Positions 1-7,163 of a stretch of DNA of 9,404 nucleotides are shown here, piece after piece. The DNA lies in NCBI GenBank assembly GCA_017629925.1, contig JAGBWH010000200.1, positions 1 to 9,404 of the forward strand, read 5' to 3'. Positions within the stretch are counted from its first letter, which is position 1. Each line of letters starts with the position of its first letter. Both the position numbers and the translations under genes were made by a program. The stretch is from Clostridia bacterium (GTDB lineage Bacteria; Bacillota; Clostridia; Oscillospirales; CAG-272). The notes below the pieces were generated by a model. It ran no database searches, was not told the origin of the DNA, and worked only from the letters and a program-made list of their open reading frames with translations.

Positions 1-1
1 A

Positions 2-337
2 GAACTTGGCTTTACCACCCACGGGGAAATGATGAAGCAGGTGGCAGACAGTTATGCCGAGGCCGCACAGCTCATCGGGGCAGACGGTATCATTCCCTCC
101 GGCTTTTCTATGTATCGTGGTGTGAAGGCGGGGCTGAAAATGCACCGTGATACCTTCCATGCGTCTCTGGGCGTGGGACGTTATGCCCTTGCCCTGACTT
201 GGCAACAAGCCCTTTTGGGATTGCCCGCCAAGGAAGACGAATTCTCCTGCTTTGATGTGCCTGTGACCGAAGAAGAATGCGCCTCCGTTCGCTGTGCCGT
301 AGATACCGCCTTTTCACATCCCGGCGTAGACGATTAA
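2..337 (+). CDS. DUF4886 / SGNH-hydrolase-like protein, C-terminal part (5' end outside window)
   Basis: This is an open frame from the left edge to a TAA at 335-337; the N-terminal part lies outside the window. The visible 111 residues resemble the C-terminal end of DUF4886 proteins, which are SGNH/GDSL-like hydrolases of uncertain substrate, often found in carbohydrate loci. The diagnostic stretch is RDTFHASLGVGRYALALTW (about residues 50-68 of the visible part). It contains an Asp-x-x-His pair (D, then H three residues later) of the kind that supplies the catalytic Asp and His in SGNH hydrolases, followed by the GRY/LTW segment typical of the family. The nucleophile Ser block would be upstream and cannot be seen. 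The gene converges on a deacetylase remnant and shares the TTAA at its stop. The family call rests on motif recall, so the fold is fairly sure but the substrate is unknown. Confidence 0.72.
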   Translation, partial: ELGFTTHGEMMKQVADSYAEAAQLIGADGIIPSGFSMYRGVKAGLKMHRDTFHASLGVGRYALALTWQQALLGLPAKEDEFSCFDVPVTEEECASVRCAVDTAFSHPGVDD

Positions 338-639
338 GGAAGCAGACACTCTCGATTTGTGCCGTAAAAAATATCGTCTTGACCTGCCATCATACGGCAG
401 AAGGCTTCCATTTTATCCCAATCATCGAAAATATCAAACTCATAGGCGTGCCCCCACACATAAAAGAGCATAGGCTCCGTAGGCTCTGCCTTGAGAAAAG
501 CCTCGCCGAGTTTGATCATCTCGTCAAATTCCACATGATGATAGACGGTGGGCTGAAACTCCATGAGATTATTTTGCAAAGCAAAGTTGTGAGAGAAAAT
601 GGTGGTACGTGCATAACGAATGCCACTATGTTCGCTCAG
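334..639 (-). pseudogene. Polysaccharide deacetylase (NodB-like) C-terminal remnant
   Basis: On the minus strand, the frame ending at the TAA (complement of 334-336) reads upstream without a stop to a TGA at 640-642, giving about 101 sense codons. It reads GIRYARTT near the start, then PTVYHH, MIKLGEAFLK, MLFYVWGHAYEFD and finally DDIFYGTN. This order matches the C-terminal half of clostridial polysaccharide deacetylases, which remove N- or O-acetyl groups from polysaccharides such as peptidoglycan or chitin-like chains. The N-terminal half, which carries the first metal-binding Asp and the His-x-x-x-His motif, is absent: the frame is stopped at 640-642, and I see no homology in any minus frame between 640 and 740. 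No Shine-Dalgarno precedes the possible TTG (577-579) or internal ATG starts. I therefore read it as a truncated, probably non-functional remnant. Its lost part appears to have been replaced by the promoter region of the next gene. Confidence 0.68.
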
Positions 640-736
640 TCAATTTGCCACATGGTTTTATGCCTCTTTTTCTATACTTAAATCATATCGCAAAATTTCA
701 AAATGGCAATCGTATGTTTCAAAAAGGAGACAACTT
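640..736 (+). promoter_or_regulatory. Probable promoter/leader of the rhamnosidase-aminotransferase unit
   Basis: This 97-base gap holds a TATACT at 673-678 that can serve as a -10 box. No good -35 lies at 16-18 bases; the nearest TTGACA-like site is TTGCCA at 645-650, with a 22-base spacer, which is too long. The ribosome binding site AAGGAG (724-729) is clear and sits 7 bases before the ATG at 737. Because a minus-strand remnant lies just upstream, transcription of the next two genes most likely starts here. The exact promoter is uncertain. Confidence 0.35.
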
Positions 737-2962
737 ATGCGAGAGACAACATGGCTTCGTGTGTGCGAAGTGTTAGATGAATGTGTATTGTATCGTTTTT
801 CCCGTGTATTTACCTTAGAAAAAGGCTGCATTTTCAAAGCAAGCGTGTGCGCGGATAGCCGATACAAATTATACGTCAATGGTATGTTTGTGGTGGAGGG
901 CCCTTGCCATGGCACCGCCTACAAACGCTTTTATGAAACAGTAGACCTTACCCCTTATCTCAAAGAAGGGGAAAATGTCGTTTATGCAGATGTGCTTCAT
1001 GTGGCGGCAGGACACTATATTTCTGTTTTTCGTGAAGATAAAGCCGCTTTTTGGATAGAGGGATGCATCACACATCCGAGCGGCGAAAAAGAAACTGTCA
1101 CAGCCGACAAAAGTTGGACGGTAGGAAGATTTCTAAACCGCAAAATGTATTCTTACCCCGGCTTCATTCCCTCTGTGCCCCCTTCTGAGGAAGTCAATGG
1201 TAGCGACATTTTCACGCCCGTGGAAACCTTCCTTTACAGCCAAGCTGCACCCGAATACGAAAGCTTTAATATGTTTGGTGTGAGAGGTATTTATCCCCTT
1301 GCGCCTCGTCCCATTCCCAATCTCAAACCCGGCGCAGCCAAACCCATGATAGAAGTGAAACGGGACAAAAAAGGTGTGGATTATGATGCCGGTCAGTATG
1401 AAACTGCGTATGTGCATCTCACCGTCACCGCCGAGGCAGGTACGGAAATCAAACTCATTTATGCCGAGAGCAAGGTGCTCTTTGATGAAAACGGCAAGCC
1501 GTATAAGCATCTTCGCGATGATCCCGACGGCGTGGTGCAAGGTAGCGGTGTCAATGGGGGACTGTGCGATATTCTCCGCTTTACAGAGGATGGCACTTTG
1601 ACCTTCTCCACCTTCTATTTCCGTGCATTCCGCTATATTCGTCTGGAATCCAATCGCCCCTATACACTGGATCATTTCACCTTCGCCCCCTACTATTATC
1701 CCATGGGAGAGGAAGGGAAAGTCACCTGCTCCGACCCGCTCTACAATCGCTTGTGGGATGTGAGCCGTCATACTGCGCTGTGCTGTGCGCATGACAACTA
1801 TGTGGACTGCCCCTACTATGAACAGCAACAATATGATATGGATAGTGGGCTTCAAATGCTCTTTACTCTCCGCATGACGGGGGATACGGCCCTGCCCAAA
1901 AAATCCATTTCCGACCTTGCCGCCTCTCAACTGCCCGACGGTATGATCCAAGCCAACTACCCCTCGGTTGTGGTGCAGGTCATCCCCTCCTTTTCGCTCT
2001 ATTGGGTGCTGATGCTAAGGGAATATATCCGCTACACGGCAGACTTTGCTTTCGCAAAAGAAATGATTGGTACGGCAGAAAAAGTGCTGTCCTGCTTTGC
2101 TTCTTTGCTCGATGAAAAGGGACTTGTTGGCACCACTAACTATTGGCCTTTTGTGGACTGGGTGGCAGAATGGGTGAAACCCGACATAGAAGACGGCGTC
2201 TGCGCAGGTGGCAGAGACGAGCCGCTTACCATGTATACGATGATTTATGTGGTGGCATTAAAAGCCATGGCAGAGCTCTGTGTTTCTTTGGGCAAAAAAG
2301 GGCAAGCAGAGGATTATTTAGCGCAAGCGGATGCCGCAATTTTGGCACTAAATACCCATTGTTTTGATCCAAATTACCAAATGTATCGCAATACCCCCTA
2401 TAGAAATGACTTTTCACAGCACACTGCGCTCTGGGCAGTTTTGTCTGGCGCTATCACAGGAGACGAGGCGGTGGCACTCATGAGAAAAGCCATGACAGAG
2501 CCACTTTATCGCACTTCTTTTTCCATGAATTACTATCTTTTCAGAGCTTTAGAGATGACAGGACTTTATGATGAATTTGCACCTTTGGTATTTGAGGGCT
2601 GGAAAACCATGCTGGATTGGCATTGCACCACTTGGTGTGAAAATCCCGCTTGTCCTCGTAGTGAATGCCATGCATGGAGCAGTACGCCGATTTTTGAGAT
2701 GTCTTCCGCCATTTTGGGTGTTTACCCCACCGCCGACGGCATGACGGACATTCGAGTGTCCCCTCGCCTTGGTTGGTTTGACGATATGCAAGGCACCGTA
2801 CCCACTCCCTACGGTTTGGTTTATGTAGGCTGGACCACCAAAGAAGGCAAAAAAACGCTTACCGTAAAAAATCCCGCCCCCGAGCACATCAAACTCACCG
2901 TTTGTCTTGACGGCAAGGAAATGACACAAAGCGAGGCACAAAAAACCTACTATATCGAGTGA
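737..2962 (+). CDS. Alpha-L-rhamnosidase-like glycoside hydrolase (GH78-type)
   Basis: The 741-residue product resembles family GH78 inverting alpha-L-rhamnosidases, which release terminal rhamnose from plant glycosides or polysaccharides. An N-terminal beta-sandwich region (about residues 15-90, with RYKLYVNG near 42-49) is followed by a second beta-rich region and an (alpha/alpha)6 catalytic part from about residue 320. The motif DCPYYEQQQYDMD gives D357, E362 and D369. Their spacing equals that of the Asp/Glu/Asp substrate-binding set I recall from Bacillus RhaB, with E362 as candidate general acid. E635 (in TTWCENP), followed by SECHAWSSTP, is the candidate general base, and a small C-terminal beta domain closes the protein. 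No signal peptide or membrane segment is seen, so it is probably cytoplasmic and acts on imported oligosaccharides. The ATG at 737 is chosen because AAGGAG lies 7 bases before it; an in-frame extension to 620 has no ribosome binding site and no family resemblance. Substrate could differ within the family. Confidence 0.85.
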   Translation: MRETTWLRVCEVLDECVLYRFSRVFTLEKGCIFKASVCADSRYKLYVNGMFVVEGPCHGTAYKRFYETVDLTPYLKEGENVVYADVLHVAAGHYISVFREDKAAFWIEGCITHPSGEKETVTADKSWTVGRFLNRKMYSYPGFIPSVPPSEEVNGSDIFTPVETFLYSQAAPEYESFNMFGVRGIYPLAPRPIPNLKPGAAKPMIEVKRDKKGVDYDAGQYETAYVHLTVTAEAGTEIKLIYAESKVLFDENGKPYKHLRDDPDGVVQGSGVNGGLCDILRFTEDGTLTFSTFYFRAFRYIRLESNRPYTLDHFTFAPYYYPMGEEGKVTCSDPLYNRLWDVSRHTALCCAHDNYVDCPYYEQQQYDMDSGLQMLFTLRMTGDTALPKKSISDLAASQLPDGMIQANYPSVVVQVIPSFSLYWVLMLREYIRYTADFAFAKEMIGTAEKVLSCFASLLDEKGLVGTTNYWPFVDWVAEWVKPDIEDGVCAGGRDEPLTMYTMIYVVALKAMAELCVSLGKKGQAEDYLAQADAAILALNTHCFDPNYQMYRNTPYRNDFSQHTALWAVLSGAITGDEAVALMRKAMTEPLYRTSFSMNYYLFRALEMTGLYDEFAPLVFEGWKTMLDWHCTTWCENPACPRSECHAWSSTPIFEMSSAILGVYPTADGMTDIRVSPRLGWFDDMQGTVPTPYGLVYVGWTTKEGKKTLTVKNPAPEHIKLTVCLDGKEMTQSEAQKTYYIE

Positions 2963-2971
2963 GGTATATCA

Positions 2972-4165
2972 ATGAGTATCAATCCCTCTATGCTAAAACT
3001 TGGTCAAGTGCGCTCTGCCATTCGAGAAACCTTTGAATACGGCAATCGTCGGGCGGCAGAAATCGGAAGAGACAATGTGTTTGATTTTAGTTTGGGCAAC
3101 CCAAGTATTCCCCCACCCGAGGTGGTGAGTGAAACCATGCTAAACTTGCTCAGAAATGAGTCCCCCGTGTCTCTTCACGGCTATACGTCTGCCGCAGGAG
3201 ACTATGCTGTGCGAGAGGCAATTTCCCGCTATTTGGCATCGAATTTTCAGGCGTCCATCTCCCCCGACGGCATTTATATGACCTGTGGCGCGGCGGCATC
3301 TCTCACCATTTCTTTGCACGCGCTCACAGAAGACGGTGACGAATGGATTGTTTTCGCACCCTATTTTCCCGAATACCGTGTGTTTGTGGAAAATGCAGGG
3401 GCAAAGTTGGTGGTCGTGCCACCCGAGGTCGAGCATTTTTATATTGATTTTGATGCATTCAAAAAAGCCTTAACACCCCGCACGAAAGGTGTGATTGTCA
3501 ACACCCCCAATAATCCCACCGGCGTGGTTTTGCCTCGCTCCGTCATAGAGACGCTGTGCGGCATACTCAAAGAAGCGTCTGCTACATTTGGACACACGAT
3601 TTATCTGCTCACAGACGAGCCCTATCGCGAACTCGTCTATGACGCGTCAACTGAAGTGCCATACATTCCCTCTTATTATGATGCCACCTTGGTTTGCTAT
3701 TCTTTTAGCAAATCTCTCTCCCTTCCGGGCGACCGTATCGGCTATATTGCTGTGCCAAACACTATGCCACAAAAAGCGGACGTGTTCGCGGCAATTTGTG
3801 GAGCAGGACGTGCGCTGGGCTATGTGTGCGCACCTTCCTTTATGCAAAAAATCATCCCCTCGTGTTTGGGACACGTGTCAGACCTTGAGACGTATCGCAC
3901 CAATCGCGACCTTCTCTATGATGCACTCACCTCCTATGGATTTGAGTGCGTGTATCCCGACGGGGCGTTTTATCTCTTCCTGAAATCCCCCACCCCCGAT
4001 GCCAAAGCATTTTGCGAAAAGGCAAAGGAATATGAACTCTTGCTTGTTCCCTCGGATAGTTTTGGCTTTGCTGGGTATGTGCGCATTGCCTACTGTGTGG
4101 ACACTGCCATGATCATGCGCGCTCTTCCTGCTTTCAAACAACTGGCTCTGTCGTATTTTCATTAA
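2972..4165 (+). CDS. PLP-dependent class I/II aminotransferase (AspB-like)
   Basis: The 397-residue fold-type I aminotransferase has family-typical length. Visible motifs in order: SLGNPSIPPP (40-49), the segment that contacts substrate; CGAAAS (105-110), which holds the PLP phosphate; NTPNNPTG (177-184) with the Asn that contacts the PLP ring; D215 in TDEPYREL, which pairs with the pyridine nitrogen; SFSKSLSLPGDRIG with K247 as Schiff-base lysine and R255 binding phosphate; and R371 in YVRIAY, which binds the substrate carboxylate. It probably transfers an amino group between an amino acid and 2-oxoglutarate in the cytoplasm; aspartate is the usual annotation, but side-chain specificity cannot be read here. 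The start follows the rhamnosidase stop by 9 bases, and its Shine-Dalgarno GTGAGG (2959-2964) overlaps that TGA, so translation is probably coupled. No terminator follows; a new promoter lies in the gap before glmM. Confidence 0.9.
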   Translation: MSINPSMLKLGQVRSAIRETFEYGNRRAAEIGRDNVFDFSLGNPSIPPPEVVSETMLNLLRNESPVSLHGYTSAAGDYAVREAISRYLASNFQASISPDGIYMTCGAAASLTISLHALTEDGDEWIVFAPYFPEYRVFVENAGAKLVVVPPEVEHFYIDFDAFKKALTPRTKGVIVNTPNNPTGVVLPRSVIETLCGILKEASATFGHTIYLLTDEPYRELVYDASTEVPYIPSYYDATLVCYSFSKSLSLPGDRIGYIAVPNTMPQKADVFAAICGAGRALGYVCAPSFMQKIIPSCLGHVSDLETYRTNRDLLYDALTSYGFECVYPDGAFYLFLKSPTPDAKAFCEKAKEYELLLVPSDSFGFAGYVRIAYCVDTAMIMRALPAFKQLALSYFH

Positions 4166-4200
4166 GTTTTTCCCAAAAAAACGCACCCTCCTACACAAAA

Positions 4201-4273
4201 TTGCATGAAATGATGAAATGACATATACTATCATTGTGATTTCAAAATTTCGGTGTTATGGGAGGGAATACAC
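4201..4273 (+). promoter_or_regulatory. Promoter and leader of the glmM operon
   Basis: A TTGCAT (4201-4206), 17-base spacer and TATACT (4224-4229) form a plausible housekeeping promoter with a weak -35. The spacer holds a tandem repeat of ATGAAATG (4205-4212 and 4213-4220). AATGA (4217-4221) and TCATT (4231-4235) form an inverted repeat flanking the -10 box. The ribosome binding site GGGAGGG (4260-4266) is strong and stands 7 bases before the ATG at 4274. No riboswitch-like fold was recognised; the leader after the -10 is only about 45 bases. Confidence 0.5.
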
Positions 4274-5677
4274 ATGACCAAAGGTGAAAAAGCAAATCAA
4301 TATTTTGGCACCGATGGGTTTCGTGGCGAAGCCAACAAAACCCTGACGTCTATGCAAGCCTACAAAGTGGGGCGTTTTTTAGGCTGGTATTTTGGAAGCG
4401 AACTATCAGGCAAAAAAACAGGATACCGACCTCGTATTGTCATTGGCAAAGATACCCGTCGTTCCAGCTATATGCTCGAATATGCCTTAGTCGCAGGGAT
4501 TGTTGCTTCGGGGGCAGATGCCTATATGCTCCATGTTACCACCACCCCCAGCATCTCTTACGTGACGCGACAGGAGGCGTTTGACTGCGGTGTGATGATC
4601 ACCGCTTCTCACAACCCCTACTATGATAACGGCATCAAAGTTATTTCTCGCTATGGCGAAAAACTCGATGACCAAACCACCTCTCTTATCGAATGTTATC
4701 TTGACGGAGACCTGAAAAGTCTTGGCGTGGAGGGGGAGGACTTGCCACTCGCCTGCCGTGACCGTATTGGTGCTATTTTTGACCATGTAGCAGGCAGAAA
4801 CCGCTATGTGGGATATCTCATTTCTGTGGCATCTCATTCCTATAAGCATCTGAAAATTGGCATTGACTGCGCCAACGGTGCATCTTGGATGATTGCCCCC
4901 GCACTTTTTGGCGCACTGGGCGCTGAGGTCACCTTGCTGGGCGCTGAGCCTGACGGGCTGAACATCAACTGCGATTGTGGTTCTACCCATATGGAAAGGC
5001 TATGTCAACTCGTCAAAGAAAAGCATCTCGACATTGGTTTTGCCTTTGATGGCGACTGCGATCGTTGTCTTGCCGTCGATGAAAAAGGCAATGTGGTGGA
5101 TGGCGATGCCATTTTGTATATTTTAGCCAAGAGACTTGCCTTGAGAGGTATGCTCGGCGGTAATACCGTAGTGGCAACCGTGATGTCAAACAGCGGTTTT
5201 GTGCATTCTCTTGCTGAGATTGGTATTCGTTGCGAGCAAACCAAGGTGGGTGACAGATTTGTGTATGAATGTATGCAAAATCAGGATTATAGCTTGGGGG
5301 GCGAGCCATCCGGTCATATTATTATCAAGAAATACGCCACAACGGGCGACGGACTTCTCACAGCGATTATGCTCACAGAGGAGCTTTGCGATAGCAAACG
5401 CCCCCTTAGTTTTCTCGCCGCCCCTGTGAAATACTATCCTCAATATATAAAAAATGTTCATGTCAAAGATAAATATGCCGTCCTTTCCGATGAGGGCGTG
5501 ATGCGCGCGTTCAAATCTGTGGAAGCAGACATTGGTGGCAAAGGCCGTGTTTTGCTCCGCCCCAGCGGCACCGAGCCTGTCATTCGCATTATGGTCGAAT
5601 GTGAGGCAGAGGAAAACTGTGTGGCGCTGGCAGACCGTATTGCAGATGCCGTGGCAGAGGGAGGGCATTTGGCATGA
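4274..5677 (+). CDS. glmM: Phosphoglucosamine mutase
   Basis: The 467-residue alpha-D-phosphohexomutase interconverts glucosamine-6-phosphate and glucosamine-1-phosphate on the way to UDP-GlcNAc, in the cytoplasm. All four active-site signatures are present. FGTDGFRG (11-18) is at the N-terminus. MITASHNP carries the catalytic, phosphorylated S112. DGDCDR (D259, D261, D263) binds Mg2+. The sugar loop GGEPSGH (342-348) is followed by TTGDG, and RPSGTEPVIR (429-438) binds phosphate. The TTGDG after the sugar loop, the GSTH segment near 236-239 and the downstream nagB favour GlmM over a phosphomannomutase, which is the main alternative. The Pro in GEPSGH is unusual; GlmM proteins I recall have Gln or Asn there. 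The ATG at 4274 is preferred over an upstream in-frame GTG (4253) because GGGAGGG lies between them. Its last bases overlap the next gene (ATGA, 5674-5677), implying translational coupling. Confidence 0.88.
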   Translation: MTKGEKANQYFGTDGFRGEANKTLTSMQAYKVGRFLGWYFGSELSGKKTGYRPRIVIGKDTRRSSYMLEYALVAGIVASGADAYMLHVTTTPSISYVTRQEAFDCGVMITASHNPYYDNGIKVISRYGEKLDDQTTSLIECYLDGDLKSLGVEGEDLPLACRDRIGAIFDHVAGRNRYVGYLISVASHSYKHLKIGIDCANGASWMIAPALFGALGAEVTLLGAEPDGLNINCDCGSTHMERLCQLVKEKHLDIGFAFDGDCDRCLAVDEKGNVVDGDAILYILAKRLALRGMLGGNTVVATVMSNSGFVHSLAEIGIRCEQTKVGDRFVYECMQNQDYSLGGEPSGHIIIKKYATTGDGLLTAIMLTEELCDSKRPLSFLAAPVKYYPQYIKNVHVKDKYAVLSDEGVMRAFKSVEADIGGKGRVLLRPSGTEPVIRIMVECEAEENCVALADRIADAVAEGGHLA

Positions 5678-6342
5678 AAAAAATGATTTTCACTTCTGCG
5701 CTTTACGATTGCCAAACCCCTTATCTAAAACCCCTTTTTGAGCGTTCTACCTATCCTTGGGATATGCTCCCCAAAATTGGAGACTATATCAAAACTTTGC
5801 TTATGGAAGGGATTGAAGGGTATACCCAAGTGGCAGAAGGTATTTTAGTGGGACAAAATGTGAAAATTCACCCAAACGCTGTCATTGAGCCTCCCGCGGT
5901 CATTGGAAGTGGCACAGACATTCGACATGGTGCATATCTGCGAGGCAATGTCATTTTGGGCGAGGGGTGTGTGATTGGCAACTCCTCGGAACTCAAAAAC
6001 TGCATTTTACTCACTCACGTACAGGTCCCCCACTACAACTATGTAGGCGACTCTATTTTAGGCAATTTTGCCCACATGGGCGCAGGCGCGATCTGCTCGA
6101 ATTTGAAAATGGACAAAAAAGCCGTGGTCATTCATGGCGATATCGAGTATGAGACGGGCTTGCGCAAAGTCGGCAGTATGCTCGGTGACCATGCGGATGT
6201 TGGCTGTGGCTGTGTGCTCAATCCCGGCACCGTCATCGGCCCTTACACCACCGTCTACCCCCTCACACCCCTTCGTGGTGTTTATCCCGACCATGCGATT
6301 GTGAAAAAAACGGACATCGTCGTGCCCCGACGAGAAGATTAA
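5674..6342 (+). CDS. Left-handed beta-helix (hexapeptide-repeat) protein resembling the GlmU acetyltransferase domain
   Basis: The 222-residue protein has a short alpha-helical N-terminus (1-50) followed by hexapeptide repeats from about 58 to 196, such as VIGSGTDI, VILGEGCVIGN and VIGPYTTV, typical of a trimeric left-handed beta-helix. It aligns by eye with the C-terminal acetyltransferase half of GlmU: K108 in GNSSELK, H120 and Y123 in PHYNYVGD, GAGAICSN (136-143) and K149 correspond to GlmU K351, H363, Y366, the GAG-ITCN segment and K392. The position of GlmU Asn377 is His here (H134), and Tyr387 is Leu (L144). There is no nucleotidyltransferase domain with a GxGTR motif, so it cannot make UDP-GlcNAc alone, although such proteins are often called UDP-GlcNAc pyrophosphorylase. 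The likely reaction is acetyl-CoA-dependent acetylation of glucosamine-1-P or a related amino sugar, fitting its 4-base overlap with glmM. A strong AGAGGGAGGG (5656-5665) precedes the start. The exact substrate is inferred. Confidence 0.72.
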   Translation: MKKMIFTSALYDCQTPYLKPLFERSTYPWDMLPKIGDYIKTLLMEGIEGYTQVAEGILVGQNVKIHPNAVIEPPAVIGSGTDIRHGAYLRGNVILGEGCVIGNSSELKNCILLTHVQVPHYNYVGDSILGNFAHMGAGAICSNLKMDKKAVVIHGDIEYETGLRKVGSMLGDHADVGCGCVLNPGTVIGPYTTVYPLTPLRGVYPDHAIVKKTDIVVPRRED

Positions 6343-6373
6343 CCTTAGTATTTTATTATGAAAGGATATCAAT

Positions 6374-7090
6374 ATGCTCACTTATCTCCAAGTAGCCACT
6401 TACGAAGAATTAAGCCGTAAGGGCGCAGACATCATCCGCGAGGTCATCACCTCCAAACCCCAATGTGTGCTCGGACTTGCCACAGGTTCCACTCCGATTG
6501 GTATTTACGACAACCTCATCTCCGACTATCAAGCAGGAAAAGTCGATTTTTCCTCGGTTGTCACCTTCAATTTGGACGAATACGCAGGGCTGGACGGCGA
6601 AAACGAACAAAGCTACCGCTATTTTATGGATCACCATCTCTTTAATCACGTGAATATCAACAAAGAACAGAATACCAACGTACCCGATGGTATGGCATTT
6701 GATTTGATGGTGGAGGGGATATGTTACGATACCCTCATTGAATCGTTTGGTGGTATCGACCTGCAATTGCTCGGCATTGGTCTTGATGGTCACATTGGCT
6801 TCAACGAACCCGACGACTGTTTTACCAAAGAAACCCACCCTGTGACTTTGGATGAATCCACCATCGAAGCCAACGCGCGCTTCTTTGAGAGAAAAGAAGA
6901 TGTGCCTACCAAGGCAATTACGATGGGTATGGGCAGTATTATGGCAGCAAAACAAATTCTGCTTGTTGCCAACGGCGAAAAGAAGAAAGCCATTTTGGAA
7001 AAAGCCCTGAACGGCCCCATCACTCCCCGCGTGCCCGCTTCCATTTTGCAACTTCACCCGAATGTTACGGTGATTTACAGCGAAGTGTAA
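6374..7090 (+). CDS. nagB: Glucosamine-6-phosphate deaminase
   Basis: The 238-residue isomerase/deaminase converts glucosamine-6-phosphate to fructose-6-phosphate and ammonia, the committing step of amino-sugar breakdown. LGLATGSTP (33-41) forms the phosphate loop. D68 in FNLDEY is the proton-transfer Asp. LGIGLDGHIGFNEP supplies D138, H140 and E145, spaced exactly as D141, H143 and E148 of the E. coli enzyme. The C-terminal TPRVPASILQLHPNVTV is typical of the family. It is shorter than E. coli NagB (266) and close to the short, non-allosteric Bacillus type. AAAGGA (6361-6366) lies 7 bases before the ATG. It follows the beta-helix gene by 31 bases with no terminator, so it is the last gene of the glmM operon; a hairpin terminator follows its stop. 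The reverse, ammonia-fixing direction is possible in principle, but nothing in the sequence shows it. Confidence 0.93.
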   Translation: MLTYLQVATYEELSRKGADIIREVITSKPQCVLGLATGSTPIGIYDNLISDYQAGKVDFSSVVTFNLDEYAGLDGENEQSYRYFMDHHLFNHVNINKEQNTNVPDGMAFDLMVEGICYDTLIESFGGIDLQLLGIGLDGHIGFNEPDDCFTKETHPVTLDESTIEANARFFERKEDVPTKAITMGMGSIMAAKQILLVANGEKKKAILEKALNGPITPRVPASILQLHPNVTVIYSEV

Positions 7091-7105
7091 TTTCTTTAGC
7101 CAATC

Positions 7106-7163
7106 AAAAAAAGAGATAGCAAGAGCCTTTCTGTGTGAGAGAGCTTAGATGCTATCTTTTTTT
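7106..7163 (+). terminator. Intrinsic terminator after nagB, possibly two-way
   Basis: GATAGCA (7115-7121) pairs with TGCTATC (7150-7156). An inner imperfect stem pairs 7123-7126 with 7143-7146 and 7128-7132 with 7138-7142 around a GTGTG loop. Seven T (7157-7163) follow directly, and seven A (7106-7112) precede, so it could also work on the minus strand. It begins about 15 bases after the nagB stop and separates the amino-sugar operon from the AsnB-like gene. Confidence 0.8.

Noticed and set aside
695..704. Ten-base string ATTTCAAAAT shared with the glmM leader (4239-4248) as a common operator
   Set aside because: AT-rich, placed at different distances from the -10 box (22 versus 15 bases), so chance is the simpler explanation.
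620..736. In-frame N-terminal extension of the rhamnosidase by 39 residues
   Set aside because: No ribosome binding site at 620, the extension would overlap the deacetylase remnant and promoter, and AAGGAG sits ideally before the ATG at 737.
1133..1951. Long minus-strand open frame (272 codons) inside the rhamnosidase
   Set aside because: Low-complexity His/Gly/Ile-rich product with no family resemblance; an antisense shadow of a well-supported gene.
4166..4190. GTTTTT...AAAAAC inverted repeat after the aminotransferase as a terminator
   Set aside because: AT-rich stem with no following T tract; not credible as an intrinsic terminator.
6410..7057. Minus-strand open frame of 215 codons opposite nagB
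   Set aside because: Shadow of nagB; its phase follows codon positions of the real gene and the product has no known motif.
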